Counted from the first letter of the stretch, positions 43,525-55,448 are shown. The stretch is 64,000 nt of DNA from Lucinisca nassula (GCA_963580285.1 OY757026.1:46927431-46991430), one strand, 5' to 3'. Made by a program: numbers and translations. Notes: generated from the letters alone by a model not told the origin.

Positions 43525-45497
43525 ACAAGAGGGCCCAGAGGGCCCTGGTTCGCTCACCTGATCCAAAGCATAACAAGTGGGCCCCGGGGCAGGGTCAATT
43601 TTGGCCCCAGGGCTAAAATTTGAACAATCTTGGTAGAGGTCCACAAGATGAAGCTTCATATCGAATATGAAAGACCTGGGCTTTCTGGTTTCAGAGAAGA
43701 AGATTTTAAAGGTTTACCCTGCATATAGAAGTCTATGTAAAACAAGATTTCCCTATATAAGTCTATGTTAAACCAAAGGGCCCCAGAGCGGGGGCATTTT
43801 TGGCCCCAGGGCTATAATTTGAACAAACTTGGTAGAGGTCCACTAGTTGAAGCTTCATAACAAATATCAAAGACTTAAGCCCTGTGTTTCAGAGAAGATG
43901 ATTTTTAAAGATTTTCCCTATATAAGTCTATGTAAAACCAAAGGGCCACATGGCGGGGGCATTTTTGGTCTCAGGGTTATAATTTGAACAATCTTTATAG
44001 AGGTCCACTAGCTGAAGCTTCATAACAAATATCGAAGACCTAAGCCTTGAAGTTTCAGAGAAGAAGATTTTTCAAGTTTTTCCCTATATATGTCTATGTA
44101 AAACCAAAGGGCCCTGGAGCGGGGGCATTTTTGGCCCCAGGGCTATAATTTGAACAATCTTGGTAGAGGTCCACAAGATGAAGCTTCATACCAAATATCA
44201 AAGACCTGGGCCTTGCAGTTTCAGAGAAGAAGATTTTTCAAGATTTTCCCTATATAAGCCTATGTAAAACAAAAGGGCCCTGGTGCGGGGGCATTTTTGG
44301 CCCCAGCACTATAATTTGAACAGTCTTGGTAGGGGTCCACTAGATGAAGCTTCATACCAAACCAAAGACCTGGGCCTTGCGGTTTCAGAGAAGAAGATTT
44401 TTCAAGATTTTGCCTATATAAGCCAATGTAAAACCAAAGGGCCCCCGTGTGGGGGGCATTTTTAGCTCCAGCACTATAATTTGAACAATCTTGGTAGGGG
44501 TCCACTAAATGAAGCTTCATACCAAATATCAAAGACCTGGGCCTTGCAGTTTCAGAGAAGAAGATTTTTAAAGATTTTCCCTATATAAGCCTATGTAAAA
44601 CAAAAGGGCCCTGGTGCGGGGGCATTTTTGGCCCCAGAGCTATAATTTGAACAATCTTGGTAGGGGTCCACTAGATGAAGCTTCATATCAAATATCAAAG
44701 ACCTGGACCTTGCGGTTTCAGAGAAGAAGATTTTTCAAGATTTTCCCTATATAAGCCCATGTAAAACCAAAGGGCCCCCGTGCGGGGGCATTTTTAGCTC
44801 CAGCACTATAATTTGAACAATCTTGGTAGGGGTCCACTAGATAAAGCTTCATACCATATATCAAAGACCTGGGCCTTGCGGTTTCAGAGAAGAAGATTTT
44901 TTAAGATTTTCCCTATATAAGCCCATGTAAAACCAAAGAGCCCCCGTGCGGGGGCATTTTTGGCCCCAGCACTATAATTTGAACAATCTTGGTAGGGGTC
45001 CACTAGATGAAGCTTCATACCAAATATCAATGACCTGGGCCTTGCGGTTTCAGAGGAGAAGATTTTTCAAGATTTTCCCTAAATAAGCCCATGTAAAACC
45101 AAAGGGCCCCTGTGCGGGGGCATTTTTAGCTCCAGCACTATAATTTGAACAATCTTGGTAGGGGTCCACTAGATGAAGCTTCATACCAAATATCAAAGAC
45201 CTGGGCCTTGCGGTTTCAGAGAAGAAGATCTTTTAAGTTTTCGGTGAAAAAAATCTATTTTTGGCTCCTGTGACCTAGATGTGCAATGGACCGAAACCAT
45301 TTGAACGACTTTGAAAGGGGACCACCTAAGGATCATTCCTGTGAAGTTTGGACAAAATCCAATCAGTGGTTTAGGAGGAGATGTCGTTTGAAGAAAAGTT
45401 TACGGACGCACGCACGCACGCACGGACGCACGACGGACGACGGACAAAAAGTGATCCCAAAAGCTCACCTTGTCACTACGTGACAGGTGAGCTAAAA
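43525..45497 (+). mobile_element. Tandem-core element C2, complete
   Basis: The 5' end is ACAAGAGGGCCCAGAGGGCC then TTCGCTCACCTG. About ten C monomers follow, then the TTTTTGGCTCCTGTGACC module, an ACGCACGCACGGACG tract and a hairpin (45462-45493). That hairpin is identical to that of element B despite a different core. It follows C1 head-to-tail inside L. Confidence 0.87.
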
Positions 45498-46492
45498 ATA
45501 GGCAAGTTATTGACAAAACCCGAAAAAAGGCCCCTTTTTTTACCTTTGACCTCTAAGTATGACCTTGACCTTTGAGGTACCAACCTGGGTCATGCGCGCA
45601 ACACATCACCTTATATTAGTTCACATTTCTGCCATGTGATTTCAAAAAACATCTCAAAATAAGAAAGTTATTGACCAAATACGAAAAAAAGGCCCACTTT
45701 TTGACCTTTGACCTCTAAGTGTGACCTTGACCTTTGAGGTACCGACCTGCCTTATGTGCACCAAACATCGTCTCATGATTGTTAATAATTATAATAAGTA
45801 ATTTTAAAATCCATCTCAAAATTAGAAAGTTATTGACCAAATTAGAAAAAAAGGCCCCTTTTTTGACCTTTGACCTCTAAGTATGACCTTGACCTTTGAG
45901 GTACCGACCTGCCTCATGCGCACCACACGTCGTCTTATGGTTGTTAATAATTATGCCAAGTAATTTTAAAATTCATCTCAAAATAAGAAAGTTATTGACC
46001 AAATACGAAAAAAGGCCCCTTTTTTGACCTTTGACCTCTAAGTATGACCTTGACCTTTGAGGTACGGACCTGCCTCATGCGCACCACACATCGTCTTATG
46101 GTTGTTAATATTTCTGCCGAGTAATTTAAAATCCATCATAAAATAAGAAAGATATTGAACGGACACGATTTGCCCATACATATATACATACCAACAAACT
46201 TCCAAGGGAGATAATTCAAAAAGTATAAATGCGAGAGTTATGGTTCTTGCGCACTGCACGTCGTCTAATGCTGATTAATATTTATACGAAGTTTCGTGAC
46301 GATAGCTCTAACGGTTTTCAAGTTACAGAGCGGACACGAAAGTGTGACAGACGGACAGACAGACAGACAGACAGACGGACAGACAGACAGACGGACAGAC
46401 AGACGCCCGGGGGAAAAACAATATGTCTCTCCGAAAAAAAAAATTTTCGGGGGAGACATAAGTAACAGAAGTAGTAATAGCAGCAGTAGTAG

Positions 46493-46787
46493 TTTGTTTG
46501 ATTTGAGGTTTAACATCCCAGTCAACACTGTAAAGGTCATTTAGGAGACTTCGCTTCCAATTTTGTGGGACTTTTACCCGACATTGAGATGAAATGACAT
46601 CTCAAGCCCTTTCTCCCAATGAAACCAATAGGGTTGATTAGCATGGATGGTCCGTCCGCACTGCGGTTCCTGGACAGGCTTAGATCCTCTGAGCAGTTTA
46701 CTAGTACTAGTTTGCGGGCCGGATTAAGCTCTGCTAGAAGCATCATGTAGCCCATATATTTCTTCAAGCCCCTATGGGCGGGGGCCT
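46493..46787 (-). mobile_element. SINE-1 copy in AGT array
   Basis: Full-length, TTTGTTTGATTTGAGG to GGGCGGGGGCC. Related by flanks to copies at 36580 and 50742. Confidence 0.9.
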
Positions 46788-46957
46788 TCAGCAGTAGTAG
46801 TAGTAGCAGGAGTGGTAGTATAGTAGCAGTAGTAGTGATAGTAGTAGTAGCAGCAGTAGTAGTGATAGTAGTAGCAGTAGTAGTAGTAGCAGCAGTAGTG
46901 GTAGTAATAGTTGTAGTAGTACTAATAGTAGTAGTAGCAGCAGTGTTAGTAGCAGAT

Positions 46958-46997
<40 letters not shown>

Positions 46998-47249
46998 CAG
47001 TAGTGGTAGCAGTAGTGGTAGCAGTAGAATTAGAAGCAGCAGTAGTAGTAGTAGTAGCAGGAGTAAAAGTAGTAGTAGCAGTAGTGGTAGTATAAAAGCA
47101 GTAGTAGTGAAAGTAGAAGTAGCAGAAGTAGTAGTAGTTGTAGCAGTAGTGGTAGTAGCAGAAGTAGCAGTAGTGGTAGTAGTGGTAGTAGTAGTAACAG
47201 CAGTAGTAGTAGCAGTAGTGGTAGCAGTAGAAGCAATATTAGTAGACAG

Positions 47250-48026
47250 TAGTAGCAGTGGTAGTAGAAATAGTTGTAGACATTAGTAGTAATGTCATTA
47301 GTAGTAATGGTAGTAGTAGTAGCAGTAGTAGACGTAGTAGTAGCAGTAGTTGTAGTAGAAGCAGTAGTAGCAGCAGTAATAGCATCAAAAAGCAGTAGTG
47401 GTAGCAGTAGTAGTAGTAATAGAAGTAGACAGTAGAAGTGATGGTAGTAGTAGTGGTAATAGTAGCAGACAGCAGTAGTAACAGCAGTAGTAGTAGGAGA
47501 AGCAGTGGTAGCAGTAGGCATTTTATTAGTAATAGTAGTAGCAGCAGTGGTTGTAGTAGTGGTAGTAGGAGCAATAGTAGTAGAATTAGTAGCAGTAGTG
47601 ATAGTAGCAGTAAAATTAGTAGAAATAGCAGAAGACAAAGTAGTAAGAATAGCAGTAGTAGCAGTAGAAGTAGTAGTAGCAGTAGAAGTAGTAGTAGCAG
47701 TAAAAGTCGAAGTAGCAGTAGTGGGTGAAGAAGTAGCAGTAGTAGTAGCAGTAGTGGTAGTAATAGCAGTAGTAGTAACAACAGCAGTAGCAGTAGTAAT
47801 AGTAGTAGCAGTAGTGGTAGTAGTAGTAGTAATAGTAGGACAGTAGTAGCAGTGGTAGTAGTATTAGTAATAGACGTAGTAGTAACAGCAGTAGTGGTAG
47901 TAGCAGTAGAAGTGGTAGCAGTGTTAGTAGTACTAGTTGGAGTAGACATAGTAGTAGTAATAATAGCAGTAGCAGTAGTAGTAGTAGACATGGTAGTCGA
48001 AGCAGTAGTCATTATAGACATAGTAG
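47250..48026. repeat. AGT higher-order repeat HOR1
   Basis: Recognised by ordered non-AGT markers GCATCAAAAAGCAGTAG, AAAATTAGTAGAAATAGC, GACAAAG and TCGAAGCAGTAGTCATTAT. The same order recurs in HOR2 (48955-49862), HOR3 (51475-52520) and HOR4 (53190-53850). Confidence 0.75.
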
Positions 48027-48328
48027 TTTTTTTTTGTTTGATTTGAGGTTTAACATCCCCGTCAACACTGTAAAGGTCATTTTGGAAACGTTGCTTCCAA
48101 TTTTGTGGGACTTTTACCCGACATTGAGATGAAATGACATCTCAAGCCCTGTCGCCCAATGAAACCAAAAGGGTTTATTAGCATAGAGGGTCTGCCTCGC
48201 ACCGCGGTTCCTGGACAGGCTTAGATCCTCTAAGCGGTTTACCAGTACTAGTGTGCGGGCCAGATTCAGCTCTGCGTGGAAGCATCATGCAGCCCATATA
48301 TTTCTTCAAGCCCCTATGGGCGGGGGCC
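48027..48328 (-). mobile_element. SINE-1 copy with 13 bp target-site duplication in AGT array
   Basis: ATAGACATAGTAG lies on both sides (48014-48026, 48329-48341). Paralogous positions in the other higher-order units (about 49862 and 52515) are uninterrupted. This insertion postdates amplification of the unit, unlike the 36580/46493/50742 set. Confidence 0.9.
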
Positions 48329-48954
48329 ATAGACATAGTAGTAGTAATAGCAGTAGTAGTAATAGTAGTAGTGGCAGTAGTAGTAATGGTAGTAGTAGTA
48401 GCATAAGTAGTGGTAGCCTTAGTAGTAGTGGTAGCAGTAGTAGTAGTAGCAGTGATAGGAGTAGACATGGTAGTAGTAATAGTAGTGGCAGCAGCAGCAG
48501 TAGTAGTAATGGTAGTAGAAGTAGTAGTGGTAGTAGTAGTAGTAGTAGAAGTAGTAGTGTAGTAGTAAAAGCAGTAGTAGTTGTAGCAGTAGTGGAAGTG
48601 TCAGTAGTAGTAGTAGTAGTAGTATAAATAGTAGCAGTAGCAGTGGAAGTAGAAGTAGCTGCAGTAGTAGAAGTTGTGGTAGTAGTGGTGGTAGTAGTAG
48701 TAGTAGTGGTAGAAGACGTAGTAGAAGTGGTAGTAGTAGTGGTAGTAGTTATCATAGTAGACAAAGTAGTAGTAATAGCAGTAGACATAGTAATAGTAAT
48801 AGCAGTAGTAGTAGCATGAGTAGTGGTAGTAGTAGTAGAAGTAACGGTAGTGGTAGTAGTAGCAGTAGACATAGTAGTAGTAATAGCAGTAGTAGTAATA
48901 AGAGTAGTAATAGCAGTAGTAGTAGCAGTAGTAGCATTATAAGTAGACAGTAGT

Positions 48955-49862
48955 AGCAGTGGTAGTAGAAATAGTAGCAGACATAGTAGTAGTAATGTCA
49001 GTAGTAGTAATGGTAGTAGTAGTAGCAGTAGTAGACGTAGTAGCAGTAGTTGTAGTAGAAGCAGTAGTAGCAGCAGTAATAGCATTAAAAAGCAGTAGTG
49101 GTAGCAGTAGTAGTAATAGAAGTAGACAGTAGTAGTGGTGGAAGTAGTAGTGGTAATAGTAGCAGACAGCAGTAGTAACAGCAGTAGTAGCAGCAGTGGT
49201 AGCAGTAGGCATTGTAGTAGTAATAGTAGTAGTAATAGAAGTAGTATCAGTAGTGGTTGTAGTAGTGGTAGTGGTAGCAGTAGTAGTAGTAATAGAAGTA
49301 GACAGTAGTAGTGGTGGAAGTAGTAGTGGTAACAGTAGCAGACAGCAGTAGTAACAGCAGTAGTAGTAGTAGCAGCAGTGGTAGCAGTAGGCATTGTAGT
49401 AGGCATTGTAGTAGTAATATTAGTAGTAATAGTAGTAGTATCAGTAGTGGTTGTAGTAGTGGTAGTAGTAGCAGTAGTAGTAGAATAAGTAGCAGTAGTG
49501 ATAGTAGCAGTAAAATTAGTAGAAATAGCAGTAGACAAAGTAGTAAGAATAGCAGTAGTAGCAGTAGTAATAGTAGTGGGTGTAGTGGTAGCAGTAGTAG
49601 TAGCAGTAGTGGTAGTAATAGCAGTAGCAGTGGTAGTAACAACAGCAGTAGCAGGAGTAATAGAAGTAGCAGTAGTGGTAGTAGTAGTAATATTAGGACA
49701 GTAGAAGCAGTGGTAGTAGTAATAGTAACAGACGTAGTAGTAACAGCAGTAGTGGTAGTAGCAGTAGAAGAGGTAGCAGTCTTAGTATTACTACTTGGAG
49801 TAGACATAGTAGTAGTAGTAATAGCAGTAGCAGACACAGTAGTCGAAGCAGTAGTCATATAG
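48955..49862. repeat. AGT higher-order repeat HOR2
   Basis: Same marker order as HOR1, with a local duplication of about 170 bp (marker GACAGCAGTAGTAACAGCAG at about 49165 and 49340). Lacks the two SINE-1 insertions found in HOR1/HOR3. Confidence 0.72.
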
Positions 49863-50174
49863 TAGACATAGTAGTAGTAATAGCAGTAGTAGTAATAGTA
49901 GTAGTGGCAGTAGTAGTAATGGTAGTAGTAGTAGTATTAGTAGTGGTAGCAGTAGTAGTAGTGGTAGCAGTAGTAGTAGTGGTAGCAGTAGTAGTAGCAG
50001 TGGTAGGAGTAGACATAGTAGTAGTAATAGTAGTGGCAGTAGCACCAGTAGTAGTAATTGTAGAAGAAGTAGTAGTGGTAGTAGATCTAGTAGTAAAAGT
50101 AGTATTAGTAATAGGATATACATAACGCTCGGTTATGCAACTTATGCTTGAATGAACATAAACAACAATGTTTT

Positions 50175-50550
50175 AGTAGTAGACAGTAGTGGTAGTAGTA
50201 GCAGTAGAGGTGGAAGTAATAATAGTAGACATAGTAGTAGTAATAGCAGTAGTTGTAGAAGTAGTGGTAGAAGCAGGAGTAGCAGTAGTGGTAGTAGTAG
50301 ACATAGTAGTAGTAATAGTAGTAGACATAGTAGTAGTAATAGTAGTAGCAGTGGTGGTAGAAGTAGCAGTAGTAGTAACAGTAGTAGTAGTAGCAGTAGT
50401 TGTAGCAGTAGCAGTAGTAGTAGTGATAGTAGTAGTAGTAATAGAAGTAGTAGTAGTAGCAGTAGTGATAGTAGCAGTAGTAGTAGTAGCATTAGTAGTA
50501 GTAATAGCAGTAGTAGTAGTAATAGCAGTAGTAGCAGAAGTGGTAGTAGC

Positions 50551-50588
<38 letters not shown>

Positions 50589-50650
50589 TAGCAGTAGCAG
50601 TAGTAGACAGTAGTGGTAGTAGCAGTAGTGGTAGAATAGACATAGTAGTT
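50175..50650. repeat. AGT higher-order block P3
   Basis: Counterpart of P1, including the ending GTAGAATAGACATAGTAG. It is preceded by a ~65 bp island (50101-50165) that is not triplet repeat. Confidence 0.7.
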
Positions 50651-50741
50651 GTAACAGTGGTAGCAGTAGAAGTAGAAGCAGTAGTAGTAGTAGTGTTAGC
50701 AGTAGTAGTAGTAGTTGAAGTAGTAATAGCAGCAGTAGTAG

Positions 50742-51033
50742 TTTGTTTGATTTGAGGTTTAACATCCCCGTCAACACTGTAAAGGTCATTTTGAAGACTT
50801 TGCTTCCAATTTTGTGGGACTTTTACCCGACATTAAGATGAAATGACATCAAGCCCTGTCGCCCAATGAAACCAATATGGTTTATTAGCATGGATGGTAC
50901 GTCCGCACTACGGTTCCTGGACAGGCTTAGATCCTCTAAGCGGTTTACTAGTACTAGTGTGCGGGCCGGATTAAGCTCTGCTAGAAGCATCATGCGGCCC
51001 ATATATTTCTTCAAGCCCCTATGGGCGGGGGCC
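50742..51033 (-). mobile_element. SINE-1 copy in AGT array
   Basis: Third member of the co-amplified set (36580, 46493). It shares the GAAGACTTTGCTTCC variant with the 36580 copy. Confidence 0.9.
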
Positions 51034-51474
51034 GTCAGCAGTAGTAGTAGTAGCAGGAGTGGTAGTATAGTAGCAGTAGTAGTGATAGTAGTAGTAGTAG
51101 CAGCAGTAGTAGTGATAGCAGTAGCAGTAGTACTAGAAGAAGTAGCAGTAGCAGCAGCAGTAGTGGTAGTTATAGTAGTAGTAGTAGTAATAGTAGTAGT
51201 AGCATAAGTGTTAGTAGCAAAAGTAGCAGTAGTGGTGGTAGTAGCAGTAGTGGTGGCAGTAGTAGTTGCAGTAGTAAGAGAAGTAGTAGTAGTTGTAGTA
51301 GCAGTAGTGGTAGTATAAAAGCAGTAGCAGTGATAGTAGTAGTAGCAGAAGTAGTAGTAGTTGTAGCAGTAGTGGTAGTAGCAGAAGTAGCAGTAATGGA
51401 AGTAGTAGTAATAGCAGTAGTAGTAGCAGTAGTGGTAGCAGTAGTAGCAATATTAGTAGACAGTAGTAGCAGTG

Positions 51475-52520
51475 GTAGTAGAAATAGTAGTAGACATAGT
51501 AGTAGTTTGTTTGATTTGAGGTTTAACGTCCCGTTAACACTGTAAAGGTCATTTTGGAGACGTTGCTTCCAATTTTGTGGGACTTTTACCCTACAATGAG
51601 ATGAAATGACATCTAAAGCCCTGTCGCCCAATGAAACCAATAGGGTTTATTAGCATGAATGTTCCGCCTCGCTCTGCCGTTCCTGGACAGGCTTAGAACC
51701 TCTAAGCGGTTTACCAGTATTAGTGTGCGGGCCGGATTCAGCTCTGCGTGGAAGCATTGTGCAGCCTACTACTATTTCTTCAAGCCCGTATGGGCGGGGG
51801 CAGAACATAGTAGTAGTAATGTCAGTAGTAGTAATTGTAGTAGTAGAAGTAGACGTAGTAGTAGCAGTAGTTGTAGTAGAAGCAGTAGTAGCAGCAGTAA
51901 TAGCATTAAAAAGCAGTAGTGGTAGTAGTAATAGTAGTAGTAATAGAAGTAGACAGTAGAAGTGATGGTAGTTGTAGTGGTAATAGTAGCAGACAGCAGT
52001 TGTAGTAGCAGAAGCAGCAGTGGTAGCAGTAGGCATTGTATTAGTAATAGTAGTAGTAGCAGTAGTGGTTGTAGTAGTGGTAGTAGTAGCAATAGTAGTA
52101 GAATTAGTAGCAGTAGTGATAGTAGCAGTAAAATTAGTAGAAATAGCAGTAGACAAAGCAGTAAGAATAGCAGTAGTAGCAGTGAAAGTAGTAGTAGCAC
52201 TAGAAGTAGTAGTAGCAGTAGTGGGTGAAGTAGTAGCAGTAGCAGTAGTGGTAGTAATAGCAGTAGCCGTAGTAGTAACAGCAGCAGTAGCAGTAGTAAT
52301 AGTAGTAGCAGTAGTAGTAGTAGTAGTAGGAATAGTAGGACAGTAGTAGCAGTGGTAGTAGTAATAGTAATAGACATAGTAGTAACAGCAGTAGTGGTAG
52401 TAGCAGTAGAAGTGGTAGCAGTCTAAGTAGTACTAGTTGGAGTAGACATAGTAGTAGTAATAATAGCAATAGCAGTAGTAGTAGTAGACACAGTAGTCGA
52501 AGCAGTAGTCATTATAGACA
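51475..52520. repeat. AGT higher-order repeat HOR3, split by SINE-1
   Basis: Same markers as HOR1 (GCATTAAAAAGCAGTAG at 51901, GACAAAGCAG at 52152, TCGAAGCAGTAGTC near 52497). Interrupted by SINE-1 at 51506-51804. Confidence 0.72.
51506..51804 (-). mobile_element. SINE-1 copy with 12 bp target-site duplication in HOR3
   Basis: ACATAGTAGTAG flanks it (51494-51505, 51805-51816). HOR2 (about 48980) and HOR4 (about 53213) have the uninterrupted sequence GACATAGTAGTAGTAATGTC. Confidence 0.88.
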
Positions 52521-53189
52521 TAGAAGTAGTAATAGCAGTAGAAGTAATAGTAGTAGTGGCAGTAGAAGTAATGGTAGTAGCAGTAGTATAAGTAGTGGTA
52601 GCATTAGTAGTAGTGGTAGCAGTAGTAGTAGTAGCAGTGGTAGGAGAAGACATAGTAGTAGTAATAGTAGTGGCAGCAGCAGCAGTAGAAGTAATGGTAG
52701 TAGAAGTAGTAGTGGTAGTAGTAGTAATAGAAGTAGTAGTAGTAGTAGTAGTAGTAAAAGCAGTAGTAATAGAAGTAGTAGTAGTAGTAGTAGTAGTAAA
52801 AGCAGTAGTAGTAGTAGCAGTAGTGGTAGTGTCAGTAGTAGAAGTAGAAGTAGTAGAAGTAGCAGTAGCAGTGGAAGTAGAAGTAGCTGCAGTAGTAGAA
52901 GTAGTGGTAGTAGTAGTAGACGTAGTAGAAGTAGTAGTAGTAGTGGTAGTAGTAATAATAGTAGACATAGTAGTAGTAATAGCAGTAGGCATAGTAGTAG
53001 TATTAGCAGTGGTAGTAGCATGAGTAGTAGTAGTAGTAGTAACGGTAGTGGTAGAAGTAGCAGTAGACATAGTAGTACTAATAGCAGTAGTAGCAGAAGT
53101 AGCAGTAGTAGTAATAAGAGTAGTAATAGCAGTAGTAGTAGCAGTAGTGGTAGCAGTAGTAGCAATATGAGTAGACAGTAGTAGCAGTG

Positions 53190-53850
53190 GTAGTAGAAAT
53201 AGTAGTAGACATAGTAGTAGTAATGTCAGTAGTAGTAATGGTAGTAGAAGTAGCAGAAGTAGACGTAGTAGTAGCAGTAGAAGCAGTAGTAGCAGCAGTA
53301 ATAGCATTAAAAAGCAGTAGTGGTAGCAGCAGTAGTAGTAATAGAAGTAGACAGTAGTAGTGGTGGTAGTAGTAGTGGTAATAGTAGCAGACAGCAGTAC
53401 TGACAGCAGTAGTAGTAGTAGTAGCAGCAGTGGTAGCAGTAGGCATTGTTGTAGTAATAGTAGTATTATCAGTAGTGGTTGTAATAGTGGTAGTAGTAGC
53501 AGTAGTAGTAGAATTAGTAGCAGTAGTGATAGTAACAGTAAAATTAGTAGAACAGCAGTAGACAAAGTAGTAAGAATAGCAGTAGTAGCAGTAGTAGTAG
53601 TAGTAGCAGTAATGGGTGTAACAGCAGTAGTAGTAACAACAGCAGTAGCAGTAGTAATAGTAGTAGCAGTAGTGGTAGTAGTAGTAATATTAGTAGGACA
53701 GTAGTAGCAGTGGTAGTAGTAATAGTAACAGACGTAGTAGAAACAGCAGTAATGGTAGTAGCAGTAGAAGTGGTAGCAGTCATAGTAATACTAGTTGGAG
53801 TAGACATAGTAGTAGAAGTAATAGCAGTAGCAGACAGTAGTCGAAGTAGA
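53190..53850. repeat. AGT higher-order repeat HOR4
   Basis: Markers in the same order as HOR1-3 (GCATTAAAAAGCAGTAG at 53303, AAAATTAGTAGAACAGCAG near 53538). A 2 bp-type deletion and loss of some triplets distinguish it. Confidence 0.7.
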
Positions 53851-54080
53851 CATAGTAGTAATAGCAGTAGTAGTAATAGTAGTAGTGGCAGTAGTAGTAA
53901 TGGTAGTAGTATTAGTAGTGGTAGCAGTAGTAGTAGTGGTAGCAGTTGTGGTAGCAGTAGTAGTAGCAGTGGTAGGATTAGACATAGTAGTAGTAATAGT
54001 AGTGGCAGTAGCACCAGTGGTAGTAATTGCAGTAGAAGAAGTAGTGGTAGTAGAAGAAGTAGCAGAAGTAGTATTACTAG

Positions 54081-54544
54081 ACAAGTGCCCAGTGGGGCAC
54101 GTATACCCCCGGCCAGTGCCATCACCTCAGCTGAAACAAGAACTACAAAGGGAAATAACTCTAAAAGGCCTGACCCCTTGGCCCTTATTTTCTTTCCCAC
54201 AATACAACTAGTCATACTGATCATGTTTGCAAAATTTCAAGTTTCTATGTACAGTAGTTATTGAGAAATCTTTGACACAAAATAAAAATATACAGTATTA
54301 AACAGCAAGAACTACAAAGGGAAATAACTCTAAAAGGCCTGACCCCTTGGCCCTTATTTTCTTTCCCACAATACAACTAGTCATACTGATCATGTGTGCA
54401 AAATTTCAAGTTTCTATGTGAAGCAGTTCCTGAGATATCTTTGACACAAAATAATTGTTTATGGACACACAGACAGACAGACAGACGGAAAAGACAAAAA
54501 CTATATACCCCCATTGCATACTTCGTATGCCGGGGGTATAATAA
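54081..54544 (+). mobile_element. Tandem-core element F1
   Basis: The 5' end is ACAAGTGCCCAGTGGGGCAC (hairpin) then GTATACCCCCGG. Two ~169 bp monomers follow with AAGGGAAATAACTCTAAAAG. An ACAGACAGACAGACGG tract and a 3' hairpin (54504-54540) ending CCGGGGGTATAATAA complete it. The 5' TATACCCCCGG and 3' CCGGGGGTATA are perfect inverted partners. Inserted in AGT repeats. Confidence 0.88.
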
Positions 54545-54586
54545 GTAGTAATATCAGTAGTAGTAGTAGCAGCAGTGGTAGTTTCG

Positions 54587-54638
<52 letters not shown>

Positions 54639-55301
54639 AAGTAGTAGCAGTAGCAGTGGAAGTAGAAGTAGCTGCAGTAGTAGTAGTGGTAGTAGTAGCA
54701 GCAGTGGTAGTAGTAGTAGTGGTAGTAGGAGTGGTAGTATAAGATTTAGTAAAAGTGGTAGTAGTAGTAGCAGTAGTAGTCGTGGTAGTATTCATAGACA
54801 TAGTAGTAGTAATAGCAGTACACATACTAGTAGTAATAGCAGTAGTAGTAGTAACGGTAGTGGTAGTAGCAGAAGTAGTAGCAGTTGACATAGTAGTAGT
54901 AGTAGCAGTAGTGGTAGAAGTAGTAGTAGCAGTAGTGGTAGAAATAGTAGTAGTAGTTATGGTAGTAGTAGTGGAAATAGTAGTAGTAGCAGTAGTCGAA
55001 GCAGTAGTCGTATTAGGAGTAGTAGTAGTTGTTGTAGAAGAGGTAGTGGTAGACATAGTAGTAGTAGTAGACATAGTTATAAAAGCAGTAGTAGAAGTAG
55101 TGGCAGTAGTAGTGGTAGTAGCAGTAGAAGTAGTAGCAGTGGTAATAGAAGACAGTAGTAGAAATAGTAGTAGTAGTAGCAGAAGAAGTAATAGCAGTAA
55201 CAATAGTAGTAATAGCAGTAGTAGTAGTAATAGCAGTAGTAGTGGTAGCAGTAGTTGTAGTAGTAGAAATAGTAGTAGACAGTAGTAGTGGTGGTAGTAG
55301 T

Positions 55302-55448
55302 AGCATGGACAGTCCACTTTGCACCGCGTTCCTGAACAGGCTCAGATCCTCTAAGCATTTTACCAGTACTAGTGTGCGGGTCGCATTCAACTCTGCTTGG
55401 AAGCATCATGCAGTCCATATATTGCTTCAAGCCCCTATGGGCTGGGGC
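55302..55448 (-). mobile_element. SINE-1 fragment (5' half of sense strand)
   Basis: Runs from GCATGGACAGTCCACTTTGC to CCCTATGGGCTGGGGC; the tail half is missing and replaced by AGT sequence. Confidence 0.8.

Larger units (their letters stand above)
37762..46462 (+). mobile_element. Composite tandem-core element L, with C1 and C2 nested inside
   Basis: The 5' end is ACAAAAACACAGATGTCTCC and 3' the hairpin 46422-46460 ending CGGGGGAGACATAA. The 5' GTCTCCCCCG is the reverse complement of the 3' motif. The core has ~161 bp monomers (CTCTAAGTATGACCTTGACC) at 37780-38130, 39740-40070 and 45498-46150. A second array of five ~331 bp monomers lies at about 38140-39670 (AAGGGCAATAACTCTTGAAA). A GACAGACAGACGG tract precedes the hairpin. 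L sequence is broken at 40072 and resumes at 45498. Confidence 0.8.

Noticed and set aside
48306..49538. 410-codon minus-strand Thr/Leu frame
   Set aside because: Pure read-through of degenerate ACT/CTA triplets, with phase switches at indels and a start in repeat sequence.
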